NCBI GenBank assembly: GCA_947088865.1
Contig: CAMUHY010000014.1
Coordinates: forward strand, 27,399 to 91,398
Length of the DNA: 64,000 nucleotides
From: an uncultured Eubacterium sp.
GTDB lineage: Bacteria > Bacillota > Clostridia > Lachnospirales > Lachnospiraceae
Direction: 5' to 3'
This document shows positions 55,301 through 63,286 of this stretch, one piece after another (position 1 is the stretch's first letter; the number at the start of each line of letters is the position of its first letter). Both the position numbers and the translations under genes were made by a program. The notes beneath the pieces are model-generated. The model saw nothing but the letters and a program-made list of their open reading frames with translations. It did not search any database and had not been told where the DNA came from.

Positions 55301-55894
55301 TTAGCCCTTACATTGTTCTTTATAATAGTCATAGGTCTGCACAGAAAGTGCATCAATAAATTGTTCCCTGCCCTTATTTTTTAAATAATTTAATGTATCT
55401 TCTGTCGCTTTTAGTATCGCCTTTTGTATATCTTTATAAGCCAATTTTCGGATAATATCAAGGTCATCGGCTCTATTGCGGTAGGGTTCAATATAATCTG
55501 CTATAAATATAATTTCTTCCAATTTGGACATTTTAGGTCGTCCTGTTGTATGAAATAAAATAGCATTGATAATATCTTCATCTTCAATACCATATTTATT
55601 TTTAGCAAAATATGCCCCTAATTTACTGTGCAGCAGATATGGGCTAGCTTGTTCATATTCATTCATTTCAATTTGATATTCCAAACAATAATGTAACAAT
55701 TGCTCATTGGTGTAACATTTAGCACAATCATGCAGCAGCCCTGCTATAAATGCTTTTTCGATATCTGCCTCATAACACATCGCCAAATTGGCAGCAGTTT
55801 GAGCAACACCAATGGTATGCCAATATCTTGATTTATCTTTTTTAAATTCTTTTTTTACTTTTTTTCTCAACTCATGTACATACTCATTATTCAT
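55301..55894 (-). CDS. yqeK: HD-domain Ap4A hydrolase YqeK
   Basis: 197 residues. HD metal-binding residues: His in YWHTIGVAQTA, HD in GLLHDCAKC, His in LLHSKLGAYF and in AILFHTTGRP. YqeK proteins split Ap4A symmetrically to ADP. The ATG at 55894 follows GGAGAATGTT; in-frame ATGs at 55906 and 55924 are weaker choices. It lies between the MazG-like gene and rsfS. Confidence 0.93.
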   Translation of the reverse strand: MNNEYVHELRKKVKKEFKKDKSRYWHTIGVAQTAANLAMCYEADIEKAFIAGLLHDCAKCYTNEQLLHYCLEYQIEMNEYEQASPYLLHSKLGAYFAKNKYGIEDEDIINAILFHTTGRPKMSKLEEIIFIADYIEPYRNRADDLDIIRKLAYKDIQKAILKATEDTLNYLKNKGREQFIDALSVQTYDYYKEQCKG

Positions 55895-55916
55895 AACATT
55901 CTCCATGCCACCAACA

Positions 55917-56246
55917 TTAAACACCTCTGGATTTTAAGTATCTGTCTTCATCTTCTCTTGCTTCAATAAAAGCTTTTTCTAAATCTATTTTATAGAAACA
56001 AGCTAATCTCATTACCTGTGCAATTACATCTGCCATTTCGTTGCCTAAACGCTCATCTACATCACTCATGTCATTTTCCAGTGCATAATATTTTTCTTTT
56101 ATCATAACTTGTTTTGCTAATTCGCCAACTTGTTTCGATAATTCAATCATTGCACCTTCTGCTTTCCACTCTTGTAACTCGATTTTATTAAATCTTTTTA
56201 CAACTTTTTGATACATTTCTTCCATTTCTGCAAAAGTTTTACTCAT
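55917..56246 (-). CDS. MazG-like nucleotide pyrophosphohydrolase
   Basis: 109 residues, all-alpha NTP-PPase type. The helix pair MIELSKQVGELAKQV and NEMADVIAQVMRLACFYKID holds the metal-binding Glu/Asp residues typical of MazG-like proteins. It may remove aberrant nucleotides. It is inserted between nadD and yqeK, with GGAGGGGCT before the ATG. The family match is good but the substrate is unknown. Confidence 0.8.
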   Translation of the reverse strand: MSKTFAEMEEMYQKVVKRFNKIELQEWKAEGAMIELSKQVGELAKQVMIKEKYYALENDMSDVDERLGNEMADVIAQVMRLACFYKIDLEKAFIEAREDEDRYLKSRGV

Positions 56247-56342
56247 AGCCCCTCCATAAATCCCAAATTATAGCTTTAATAATTTAAACCTATTATCATA
56301 TAAAATAATAGATTTAACAAATACATAATAATGAAAAACAAT

Positions 56343-56957
56343 TTATAAATGATACAATGTATTGTCTTTTATATACCTTTCTACTTCTGCTCCCACCATT
56401 TTATCAATACTTTTATTTTTAGATACTCTATCGCGTATATCAGTGGAGCTAAAAGGATATTCTTTTGTTTCAATTAAATCTATTTTTGCATGATACGTTG
56501 CTTTTAAATAGTCGATTCGATTGAATAACTCTTGTCTTTTATATTGATTTCGATTTGCCGCCAAAAAATGACAATGGCTCATAACATATGCCGCCTTATG
56601 CCATGTTTCTAAAGCAAATAAAGAGTCTGCGCCTATAATAAAATAAATGGTATCATAAAATGGTTTTAATTGTTCTAACGTATCAGAAGTAAATGTTTTT
56701 CCCCGTCTATCTATCTCAAGCGTTGACAATTTCATATAAGGATAATTCTTTATTGCCAGATAAATCATATTACAGCGGTGATTTGCACTTGCAAGCGCAT
56801 GTGTATCCTTATAAGAAGAAGGATTGCCGCTTGGCATAATAAGAATTTCTGGCAAATGAAACTGCTTATATGCAGCAATTGCTATCTGAATATGTCCTAC
56901 ATGTATTGGGTTAAACGTTCCCCCCATAATTCCTACTGCTCTTTTTTCTTGAAACAT
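56343..56957 (-). CDS. nadD: Nicotinate-nucleotide adenylyltransferase
   Basis: 204 residues. Nucleotidyltransferase motif GIMGGTFNPIHVGHIQIA and C-terminal SSTDIRDRV (SxTxxR). It converts nicotinate mononucleotide to deamido-NAD. The ATG at 56957 follows GGAGGCTAAAA; this places its first 47 bases inside the end of yhbY. It precedes the MazG-like and yqeK genes. Confidence 0.96.
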   Translation of the reverse strand: MFQEKRAVGIMGGTFNPIHVGHIQIAIAAYKQFHLPEILIMPSGNPSSYKDTHALASANHRCNMIYLAIKNYPYMKLSTLEIDRRGKTFTSDTLEQLKPFYDTIYFIIGADSLFALETWHKAAYVMSHCHFLAANRNQYKRQELFNRIDYLKATYHAKIDLIETKEYPFSSTDIRDRVSKNKSIDKMVGAEVERYIKDNTLYHL

Positions 56958-57426
56958 TTTTAGCCTCCATGCCACGACTATTATTATTTTTAGAAGCGGC
57001 ATTTTTTGCTTTATTTTTAAATTCTTTTTTAGATTGTTCTGTGTTGTTTTGAACTTTATTTTTAAAACTTTTTTTGGATTGTTTTTTTTCGCTGCCTTTT
57101 AATTTATTTGCAGTAAATGTTTTTGATGATTGTTTTGTATTTGATTTTTCTTTTGATTTAGACTTTGTTTTTGGTTTATAGAGAACAATTTTTTTGCCGA
57201 TTACTTGGACTATTTGTGAATGTGTCCTTTCTGCAATTATTACAGCAATCTCTTTTGGATTGTCAGCACAATTTTGCAAAACATTAATTTTTATTAATTC
57301 TCTCGCTTCTAACGCCTCATTTATCGCTTTTGTATTTTCTGGTGTAAGACTTGCTTTACCTAATTGAAAAATAGGTTCTATCGTCATTGCAAGTCCTTTT
57401 AAATATGCACGCTGTTTGCTGGTCAT
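56911..57426 (-). CDS. yhbY: YhbY/CRM-domain RNA-binding protein with basic tail
   Basis: 171 residues. Residues 1-90 are a CRM domain (TSKQRAYLKGLAMTIEPIFQ, LGKASLT, with GKKIVLYKP at the end) that associates with pre-50S particles. The remaining 80 residues form a Lys/Ser/Asn-rich low-complexity tail, uncommon in YhbY (usually near 100 residues), whose end overlaps nadD. The ATG at 57426 is preceded by GAGGATAAATAGT; an in-frame ATG at 57441 is an alternative. Confidence 0.9.
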   Translation of the reverse strand: MTSKQRAYLKGLAMTIEPIFQLGKASLTPENTKAINEALEARELIKINVLQNCADNPKEIAVIIAERTHSQIVQVIGKKIVLYKPKTKSKSKEKSNTKQSSKTFTANKLKGSEKKQSKKSFKNKVQNNTEQSKKEFKNKAKNAASKNNNSRGMEAKNVSRKKSSRNYGGNV

Positions 57427-57444
57427 ACTATTTATCCTCATTTC

Positions 57445-57556
57445 TGCGCTGCTTTTGTAAAAATGTCAATTGGGAAGGGGATATTCGCACTCCATTCCAC
57501 TACTTGATAAATTTAATTTTTTTATAAAACTTGTGTCAAGCAGCGCACAGACACAA
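57445..57556 (-). promoter_or_regulatory. Intercistronic loop/anti-loop element, copy 2 (before yhbY)
   Basis: Minus strand: TTGTGTC (57556-57550) / GACACAA (57537-57531) stem, terminator-like with GTTTTAT after it, exposing the loop TGTGCGCTGCTT. The complementary AAGCAGCGCA lies at 57454-57445 immediately before GAAATGAGGATAAATAG and yhbY. It could be an obgE terminator whose loop is captured by the downstream strand. Confidence 0.55.
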
Positions 57557-57587
57557 AACATTTATTGAATGATAGTTTGCTAAAAAA

Positions 57588-58880
57588 TCAATCATAATAG
57601 TCAAATTCAAGATATTCTCCTACACAAACGGTATCGCCTTCCTGTATGCCTAAATCCTTTAATTCTTGTAAAATACCTGTCTCTTTTAAAAACTTTTGGA
57701 AAAAGCTAAATCCTTTCTCTGAATCAAGATTTGTGTAGCCTAACATGCGGTCAACACGCGGACCATATACAAGATAAATGCCTTCTGGCGATTTCTCTAC
57801 ATAAAATGCTTCAACTGCATTGTCAAATAACGTATTGATATCTAATTCTTTTTCAAACATAACTGGATTATCGTCCATAGAATCTAAAATATGACGAACT
57901 GCGTACAAAAGCTCTTTTAATCCTTTTCCTGTAACGGCTGAAATAGGATATACTTTAATGCCTAATGGCTCAAATGTTTCTTTTAATATATCAACAGGAT
58001 TTTTTTCTCCATTATCATATATCGCATCAATTTTATTGGCAGCAATGACTTGCGGTCTTTTCAGCAAATCTGGGTTATACTGTTCAAGCTCTGCATTAAT
58101 AGCCTGAATATCGTCTACTGGATTTCTACCTTCCACAGAAGCCGCATCAACCATGTGTATAATAACTTTTGTGCGTTCGATATGACGTAAAAAATCATGT
58201 CCCAATCCAACGCCTTCCGATGCCCCTTCTATTAATCCAGGAATATCTGCTATAACAAACCCTTTGCCGCCTTCAATATCAACTACGCCAAGATTTGGAT
58301 TTAATGTTGTAAAATGATAATTGGCAATTTTAGGCTTTGCATTAGTTACTCTTGATAAAAGCGTTGATTTGCCAACATTCGGAAATCCAACTAAACCAAC
58401 GTCAGCAATTACTTTTAATTCAAGCCGTATCCACAATTCTTTTGCATCTTGACCTGGCTGTGCATACTGAGGCGCCTGCATGGTTGCAGTGGCATAATTC
58501 ATATTTCCTTTGCCACCACGTCCTCCTTTTAATATAACTTCTCGAAGATTATTATTGGACATATCCGCAATGACTTTATTGCTTTCATCATCATATAAAA
58601 CGGTTCCTTCTGGAACTTTTATAATTAAATCCTCGCCATTTTTGCCCGTGCAGCGTCTTTTTCCGCCCTCAGCGCCACTTTCAGCGATATATTTACTATT
58701 GTGTCGAAAATCGCCCAATGTATTCAAGCCTTTGTCAACTTCAAATATAATATCGCCGCCTTTACCGCCATTGCCACCATCAGGACCGCCGTCAGGAACA
58801 TAAATTTCTCTTCTAAAACTCACATGCCCGTCGCCGCCTTTGCCTGATTTAATAAATATGCGTACTCTGTCTGAAAACAT
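57588..58880 (-). CDS. obgE: GTPase ObgE/CgtA
   Basis: 430 residues. Glycine-rich Obg fold (SGKGGDGHVSFRREIYVPDG, GGPDGGNGGKGGD), G domain with GFPNVGKSTL, DIPGLIEGA and ANKID, and a C-terminal OCT domain (KSPEGIYLVYGPRVDRML). It acts in 50S maturation and stress signalling. Its neighbours rpmA upstream and yhbY downstream are the standard context. Confidence 0.97.
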   Translation of the reverse strand: MFSDRVRIFIKSGKGGDGHVSFRREIYVPDGGPDGGNGGKGGDIIFEVDKGLNTLGDFRHNSKYIAESGAEGGKRRCTGKNGEDLIIKVPEGTVLYDDESNKVIADMSNNNLREVILKGGRGGKGNMNYATATMQAPQYAQPGQDAKELWIRLELKVIADVGLVGFPNVGKSTLLSRVTNAKPKIANYHFTTLNPNLGVVDIEGGKGFVIADIPGLIEGASEGVGLGHDFLRHIERTKVIIHMVDAASVEGRNPVDDIQAINAELEQYNPDLLKRPQVIAANKIDAIYDNGEKNPVDILKETFEPLGIKVYPISAVTGKGLKELLYAVRHILDSMDDNPVMFEKELDINTLFDNAVEAFYVEKSPEGIYLVYGPRVDRMLGYTNLDSEKGFSFFQKFLKETGILQELKDLGIQEGDTVCVGEYLEFDYYD

Positions 58881-58902
58881 ATTTTTTTACCTTTCTATTT
58901 CT

Positions 58903-58933
58903 AAAAAAAGCTCCAAGCCAAAAGACTTGGAGC
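58903..58933 (-). terminator. Terminator after rpmA
   Basis: Minus strand GCTCCAAG-TCTTTTGG-CTTGGAGC followed by seven T. It should limit read-through from the ribosomal genes into obgE. Confidence 0.88.
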
Positions 58934-58952
58934 CATAAAAACTTAACAAACA

Positions 58953-59243
58953 TTATTCGTTAGCGGCCACAGGATAAACAGAAACCTGCTTTTTATCTCT
59001 GCCCTTTCTCTCGAATCGAACAGTGCCGTCAACAAGTGCAAATAATGTATCATCACTGCCGCGACCAACATTAACACCTGGAAGAATCTTTGTTCCACGC
59101 TGTCTGTAAAGAATATTGCCAGCTAAAACGAACTGTCCGTCAGCTCTCTTTGCGCCTAATCTTTTAGATTCTGAATCTCTACCATTCTTAGTAGAACCAA
59201 CACCTTTTTTATGAGCAAAAAACTGAAGATTCAAATTCAACAT
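58953..59243 (-). CDS. rpmA: 50S ribosomal protein L27 with cleavable N-terminus
   Basis: 96 residues. The start [20 protein letters not shown] carries the Firmicute extension ending in LQFFA, which the Prp protease (encoded just upstream) removes so the mature N-terminus can reach the peptidyl-transferase centre. The ATG at 59243 follows AGGAGGTGTAATGTT; an upstream in-frame start would overlap prp. Confidence 0.96.
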   Translation of the reverse strand: MLNLNLQFFAHKKGVGSTKNGRDSESKRLGAKRADGQFVLAGNILYRQRGTKILPGVNVGRGSDDTLFALVDGTVRFERKGRDKKQVSVYPVAANE

Positions 59244-59247
59244 AACA

Positions 59248-59592
59248 TTACACCTCCTCAATCATTATCGATAAATGCTTAGGATTACCGGCTGCTATCT
59301 GGCTTAAACCAAGCTCTAGTGCATTGAGTAATACCCTTGCTTCATTAGAAACATGTATTTCACTTACAAATGGATTTAACTTAAACTCGATTAACGCCAA
59401 ATCCTCATTGACTTGTGTCTCATATTTATCAACCGTATACAAATCGATTGCATTAATGGTATTGACAACAAGTACCGAAATTGAAGCACATACAATATCA
59501 CTGCCTTTCTCGGCAAAATTGGCATGTCCTTCTGTCTTAAATCCCAAAATTTCACCGTTAAGTGAACTCTTATAAATAGTAGCATGAGTCAT
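59248..59592 (-). CDS. prp: L27-processing cysteine protease Prp (YsxB)
   Basis: 114 residues. Catalytic His23 in [13 protein letters not shown] and Cys35 in [10 protein letters not shown] fit the Prp family. It cleaves the N-terminal extension of L27 before ribosome assembly. Position between rplU and rpmA is diagnostic. Confidence 0.95.
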   Translation of the reverse strand: MTHATIYKSSLNGEILGFKTEGHANFAEKGSDIVCASISVLVVNTINAIDLYTVDKYETQVNEDLALIEFKLNPFVSEIHVSNEARVLLNALELGLSQIAAGNPKHLSIMIEEV

Positions 59593-59629
59593 AATAATTT
59601 CATGCCTTTCTTAATTAGAGTTACAAGAA

Positions 59630-59938
59630 TTAAGCGTTAATTTTTTCAATCTTAACCTTAGTGAAAGGCTGTCTATGACCATTCTTTTTATGATAGCCTG
59701 TCTTTCTCTTGTACTTGTAAACGATAACCTTTTTTGCTTTTCCTTCTTCTACAACACTTGCTGTAACAGAAGCACCTGCTATTGTAGGTTCACCAACTTT
59801 AGCTTCACCGTTATTTACAAAAAGTACTTGGTCGAATGTAACCGTATCACCAGCATTTTTGCCAAGCTTTTCGATATAAATAACATCACCTTCTGAAACT
59901 GTGTACTGTTTACCACCTGTTGCTATAATTGCGTACAT
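59630..59938 (-). CDS. rplU: 50S ribosomal protein L21
   Basis: 102 residues, full length: [20 protein letters not shown] at the start and [20 protein letters not shown] at the C-terminal RNA-binding end. First gene of the cluster, preceded by TAGGAGGTCC, a structured leader and a consensus promoter. Confidence 0.98.
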   Translation of the reverse strand: MYAIIATGGKQYTVSEGDVIYIEKLGKNAGDTVTFDQVLFVNNGEAKVGEPTIAGASVTASVVEEGKAKKVIVYKYKRKTGYHKKNGHRQPFTKVKIEKINA

Positions 59939-59939
59939 A

Positions 59940-60044
59940 TGGACCTCCTAATTCAATACTCGCCAGCTTTGGGGAGATTACTCTACTTGGATAAAGATAA
60001 CGGTTTATAAAACATATTATCTATTCCCTAGCTGTGCGGCACAC
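59940..60044 (-). ncRNA. Candidate ribosomal protein L21 leader
   Basis: The transcribed leader contains CAGCT-A-GGGA and, about 60 bases on, TCCCC-AA-AGCTG, which pair to enclose the region; the second arm ends about 20 bases before the rplU start. L21 leaders in Firmicutes give autogenous control. I recognise the position and a conserved-looking stem, not a verified match to the L21 leader model. Confidence 0.5.
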
Positions 60045-60050
60045 TAAAAT

Positions 60051-60079
60051 ATAATATAACAGTGTGTTTTGTTTGTCAA
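60051..60079 (-). promoter_or_regulatory. Sigma-A promoter of the rplU cluster
   Basis: Minus strand TTGACA (60079-60074), 17-base spacer, TATTAT (60056-60051). Confidence 0.8.
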
Positions 60080-60109
60080 TAAATTTTATGTAATTTTTTG
60101 GTGGAAATT

Positions 60110-60158
60110 GTGTGGTGGGAGGATTTTTGGTAATCATATTGCATATGTCGTCATTTTT
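60110..60158 (-). promoter_or_regulatory. Upstream block shared with miaB
   Basis: Minus strand reads ATGACGACATATGCAATA, then TTACC and AAAATCCTCCCACCACAC, as at 15285-15332. It ends 30 bases before the -35 box of the rplU promoter. On the other strand it presents GTGTGGTGGGAGG. Confidence 0.6.
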
Positions 60159-60174
60159 AGTATATAAATAACTA

Positions 60175-60206
60175 CTGACACCCAAATTTTTCTTTTTGAA
60201 TGTCAG
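60175..60206 (-). terminator. Hairpin downstream of the HTH gene
   Basis: CTGACA...CAAA and TTTG...TGTCAG pair on the minus strand; no long T tract follows, so termination is uncertain. Confidence 0.3.
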
Positions 60207-60299
60207 CAATATTAATATTTTAATTTCTTCCAAGCTGGAATTTATTTAAACCAAGAAAATTTTTGACAACTGCTACTTAGGCATAACACGTGAACGCTT

Positions 60300-60518
60300 C
60301 TACTCTCTTGGCTTAAAATCAATTACCAAATCACAATCCATAGCATCACACCATTTTGACAAATCGGACAAAGCCAACCTGTTATTGTTAAAACGATTGT
60401 TTAGCTGCTGCCTATTGATTCCACATTTTTCCGCAATTGCTACCATAGTTGTATCATGGTCAATTACTGCTTTTTTAAATTCTTTTTTTATTTGACTGTT
60501 ACTTACATATTTAAACAT
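60300..60518 (-). CDS. Small HTH (XRE-like) DNA-binding protein
   Basis: 72 residues. The segment MVAIAEKCGINRQQLNNRFN reads as a helix-turn-helix with recognition helix RQQLNNRFNN, followed by LSDLSKWCDAMDCDLVIDF, a pattern of phage- or transposon-derived XRE regulators. ATG at 60518 follows GGGAGGGTATC. It stands at the boundary between the conserved ribosomal cluster and the accessory region on the right. Confidence 0.8.
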   Translation of the reverse strand: MFKYVSNSQIKKEFKKAVIDHDTTMVAIAEKCGINRQQLNNRFNNNRLALSDLSKWCDAMDCDLVIDFKPRE

Positions 60519-61146
60519 GATACCCTCCCTTTCTATGCAACTTTTAAGCAAAAGCAATATTATATCAAGCAATCTTGACACAATATTGCCACACGTAAAA
60601 CTATGAATATAAGCGACAATATATACTTAACAGCAATGTATGAAACATACATAATATACTTGATAAAATATACCTTTTCCAAGTTTTTCACCTACAATAT
60701 ATTTTTGTATAATTTCTATAAATATATTCTTGATTTTTATAATTTTTCTTGGTACAATCACTTAAATTAAAATATTAATTTTTTAAACATGAAAAAGTAT
60801 ACTTAAATAATCTATATATCTCTTAATATTCATAAAGAATCGAATACATTAATAATATTATCAAATTAAAGTAATTATTATATGTTATTGAGATTGTTAA
60901 ATGCTATGTTATTAGATAAAATCGTTTTCATAGGTTTAATAAAGCAGTTGAAAACCACCTTCATAGGTACCAAAAAACATATAGATATTTTAAATATAAC
61001 AAATTTTTACAATAAAACATTTCCTGTAACATAAATTTCATCTTTAAATTTTATAGCTCATTATATATAAAATCACTCCTTCCACAAATAAACATATTCA
61101 TTTATGGAAGGAGTGATTTTGATTTACACATTAAGTGTCTTTATTT
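60519..61146. other. Gene-free AT-rich region
   Basis: About 630 bases without a coding frame of note. Seen: a run of poor AT sequence, a short direct repeat TTCATAGGT at about 60928 and 60960, and a strong terminator hairpin at 61070-61120. Confidence 0.6.
61070..61124. terminator. Strong hairpin terminator
   Basis: AAATCACTCCTTCCA and TGGAAGGAGTGATTT form a 15-bp stem with T-rich plus-strand flank. It lies downstream (minus strand) of the surface-protein remnant and its arm TCACTCC resembles the hairpin at 8544. Confidence 0.75.
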
Positions 61147-61320
61147 TTAATTATCATGGTTTTTCTTTGATAAAGCTGTAATTCCTGCTAATCCCAAAAT
61201 GGATGAACCAAGTAATACAACATACAACACTGCCATACAACTTTGACTTTACCGCTTTGTGCATCACCTGCTACGTTGCTCTCTGCATAGCTACTTACAG
61301 GACTTTGAACATTATAATTT
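61147..61320 (-). pseudogene. Remnant of a cell-surface protein C-terminus
   Basis: Minus strand: SPVSSYAESNVAGDAQSGKV in one frame, then, after a frame change, a hydrophobic segment LYVVLLGSSILGLAGITAL followed by SKKNHDN and TAA. A hydrophobic anchor with a basic tail is the usual end of Gram-positive surface proteins. No start or sorting signal is preserved. It sits directly behind the TM-effector gene. Confidence 0.4.
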
Positions 61321-61323
61321 AAA

Positions 61324-61848
61324 TTATTTTAAAACAAACATAATAATAAACATTGGTAATATAATAAATTCTACTTTTAAAGCATAATTAAACCATTTAT
61401 CTTTTCTAATGACTATATTAGAATTATAAATAATTTCCTCAGCAAAATCTTCTTCTAACTTAAGTATTTCATTATAAGGAATATTTATTTTTTCATATTG
61501 TTTAAATATTGCCTTAATATATTCTTTTTTATCATATTTAGCAATATCTTTATAAAAAATCAAATTATCACTTTCGTAAGGATTGCCTTTATTTAATATA
61601 TTTTTATTTGTTTTAGACATAAAAGAAATTAATGACATTATTGTTGATATTGTTATACCAATACAAATTATATAAAATACAATTTTTCCTTCATTTGATA
61701 ATGTTACATTGCATATTACTGCCATACATGCCACATTAAAAGCAATCAATGCTGCATTTTTAGCTTCCATAAATACAAGCCAATCATTCACATTTTTAAA
61801 AATTTCTTTTAATAGTTCCTGCACTGCCTTATGTTTATCATCATTCAT
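61324..61848 (-). CDS. Three-TM effector, PycTM-like (Pycsar-type)
   Basis: 174 residues. DWLVFMEAKNAALIAFNVAC opens the first membrane segment (about 31-50), the second is at about 53-78, a cytosolic loop of about 70 residues follows, and a third segment closes the protein (about 152-173). The W...AKNAALIAFN entry and 2+1 membrane layout match the PycTM (former DUF5706) effector family, thought to disrupt the membrane when bound by cyclic pyrimidine nucleotide. The gene start overlaps the cyclase gene by 8 bases. Assignment by eye. Confidence 0.72.
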   Translation of the reverse strand: MNDDKHKAVQELLKEIFKNVNDWLVFMEAKNAALIAFNVACMAVICNVTLSNEGKIVFYIICIGITISTIMSLISFMSKTNKNILNKGNPYESDNLIFYKDIAKYDKKEYIKAIFKQYEKINIPYNEILKLEEDFAEEIIYNSNIVIRKDKWFNYALKVEFIILPMFIIMFVLK

Positions 61849-63286
61849 TAATAATTACCTCATTTATCTTATCAAACGCTAATCTTAATGTATTTTTAAA
61901 ATCTTTTACCGCTAATTCTGAGAAATCATCAATTTCTGACTTTGTAATCCATCGAATTTCTGAATGTTTTGTACCATTAAAATTTTGAATTTCAAAATTT
62001 TCTACAATTTCAGCTAAAGTAATGATCCCTTTATCTTTTCCCTGTTCACTTTCTAGTTCATACATTGCCAAAGGAATAGGCTGCTTATCTTCACGCTCTG
62101 CATTACAGTGAACTTTGATTTTTATTCCAAAATCATTGTTATATTCTTCTTCTATTTGCTCAACTAAAGATTTTTCTAATGTTCCCTTAGCACATCCAAA
62201 TTCCCAATATCCAGCAAGTTTTTCTCTATCACAAGCTCTTTTCATAATGAGAATTCTTTTATTACTTTTATCATAACATACTGCCACACAATGTAATCTC
62301 AATAAAAATTTATTTGGATCCAATAAATGTTTTTCATCTGTTTGAGATTCTTTTATTATTTTCTCAATTTTAATAAATTTATCTTTAAATTGTTGGTCTT
62401 TTAAAATCTTATTTAATGCAAAAGCTACATTCTCAAACATATTTTTATGAAATATAGGTGTTACCTTATTAGAAAAGTATGCCCTCACTAATTCATTATT
62501 TTCTTTTTCATCATAATAGAAACTATTTTCAAAAGATACTCCTTTAACAAACTTTTCATCATGATACCAAATAATAGGATAAAATCTATCATGCCAAATT
62601 CCTTTTAAACGTTTATATGTAATGATATGTATATTTTTTAAGAAATCTGTATTTTTTGATAATATGTAAGCTAATTCATAACTAATAGTTAATCGTCTAT
62701 CTTGTGTATTTTCTTTTATTCTAAATCCAGCATCTATGTCATTTCCTAAAAATTCAAAAATACCATATCCCTCTTGTAATTTAAATCTTTGTATTAAATT
62801 ATCATATTGTTCTAACTTTTTAATCTTTTCTCCAATAATAGCTATCCATGCTGTTGATTTTAAAGAAATAATATTTTGCATTTTCATTAAATCCTGTTCT
62901 AAAGGTTCAAGTTCTAAATTATCAAAAAAAGTTCCTTCTTTCAATTGAAATGAAATGTTATTTAATATTTCAAAAATATTACTTATATATGCAAAAATAT
63001 CTTGTTTTTCTCTAATTGGAACTATAAAAATAATTTCATCACCTAAAATTCTCCACATTTCAGCACTTGGCATTTTCTTTGCAACCATCTGACGTATTTT
63101 ATCAAATAATTTAATTATAACTTGAGACCAACCTGTAAAATTTAATGTTTTATATGCAGTAGAATTAACTATATCAAAAGAAAAAAATATTTCTACACTT
63201 CTGCGCTCAAGCAATTCCTTTTTTTCTACATCGTTTAAATTTTGTATTGTATCACTATATTTTTGTAATTCAGATTTTACTACCAT
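61841..63286 (-). CDS. Class III nucleotide cyclase fused to a degenerate NUDIX domain
   Basis: 481 residues. About 30-240: class III cyclase-like fold with metal-binding Asp38 in FFSFDIVNSTAYK and Asp83 in WRILGDEIIF, then GIFEFLGNDIDAGFRIKE and LTISYELAYI. About 345-475: NUDIX-like domain (LHCVAVCYD, RILIMKRACDREKLAGYWEF). Its Nudix box reads GCAKGTLEK...EEYNNDFGI, where REUXEEXGU glutamates are replaced, so hydrolysis is doubtful. It probably makes a cyclic nucleotide signal for the TM effector encoded next. It overlaps both neighbours by 7-8 bases. Confidence 0.8.
   Translation of the reverse strand: MVVKSELQKYSDTIQNLNDVEKKELLERRSVEIFFSFDIVNSTAYKTLNFTGWSQVIIKLFDKIRQMVAKKMPSAEMWRILGDEIIFIVPIREKQDIFAYISNIFEILNNISFQLKEGTFFDNLELEPLEQDLMKMQNIISLKSTAWIAIIGEKIKKLEQYDNLIQRFKLQEGYGIFEFLGNDIDAGFRIKENTQDRRLTISYELAYILSKNTDFLKNIHIITYKRLKGIWHDRFYPIIWYHDEKFVKGVSFENSFYYDEKENNELVRAYFSNKVTPIFHKNMFENVAFALNKILKDQQFKDKFIKIEKIIKESQTDEKHLLDPNKFLLRLHCVAVCYDKSNKRILIMKRACDREKLAGYWEFGCAKGTLEKSLVEQIEEEYNNDFGIKIKVHCNAEREDKQPIPLAMYELESEQGKDKGIITLAEIVENFEIQNFNGTKHSEIRWITKSEIDDFSELAVKDFKNTLRLAFDKINEVIINE

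Noticed and set aside
60021-60233. 70-codon minus-strand frame upstream of rplU
   Set aside because: It covers the rplU promoter, leader start and the shared upstream block; there is no ribosome site and its composition is non-coding.
60510-61140. An insertion sequence at the boundary of the Pycsar-like region
   Set aside because: No transposase frame, terminal inverted repeats or target duplication are visible.
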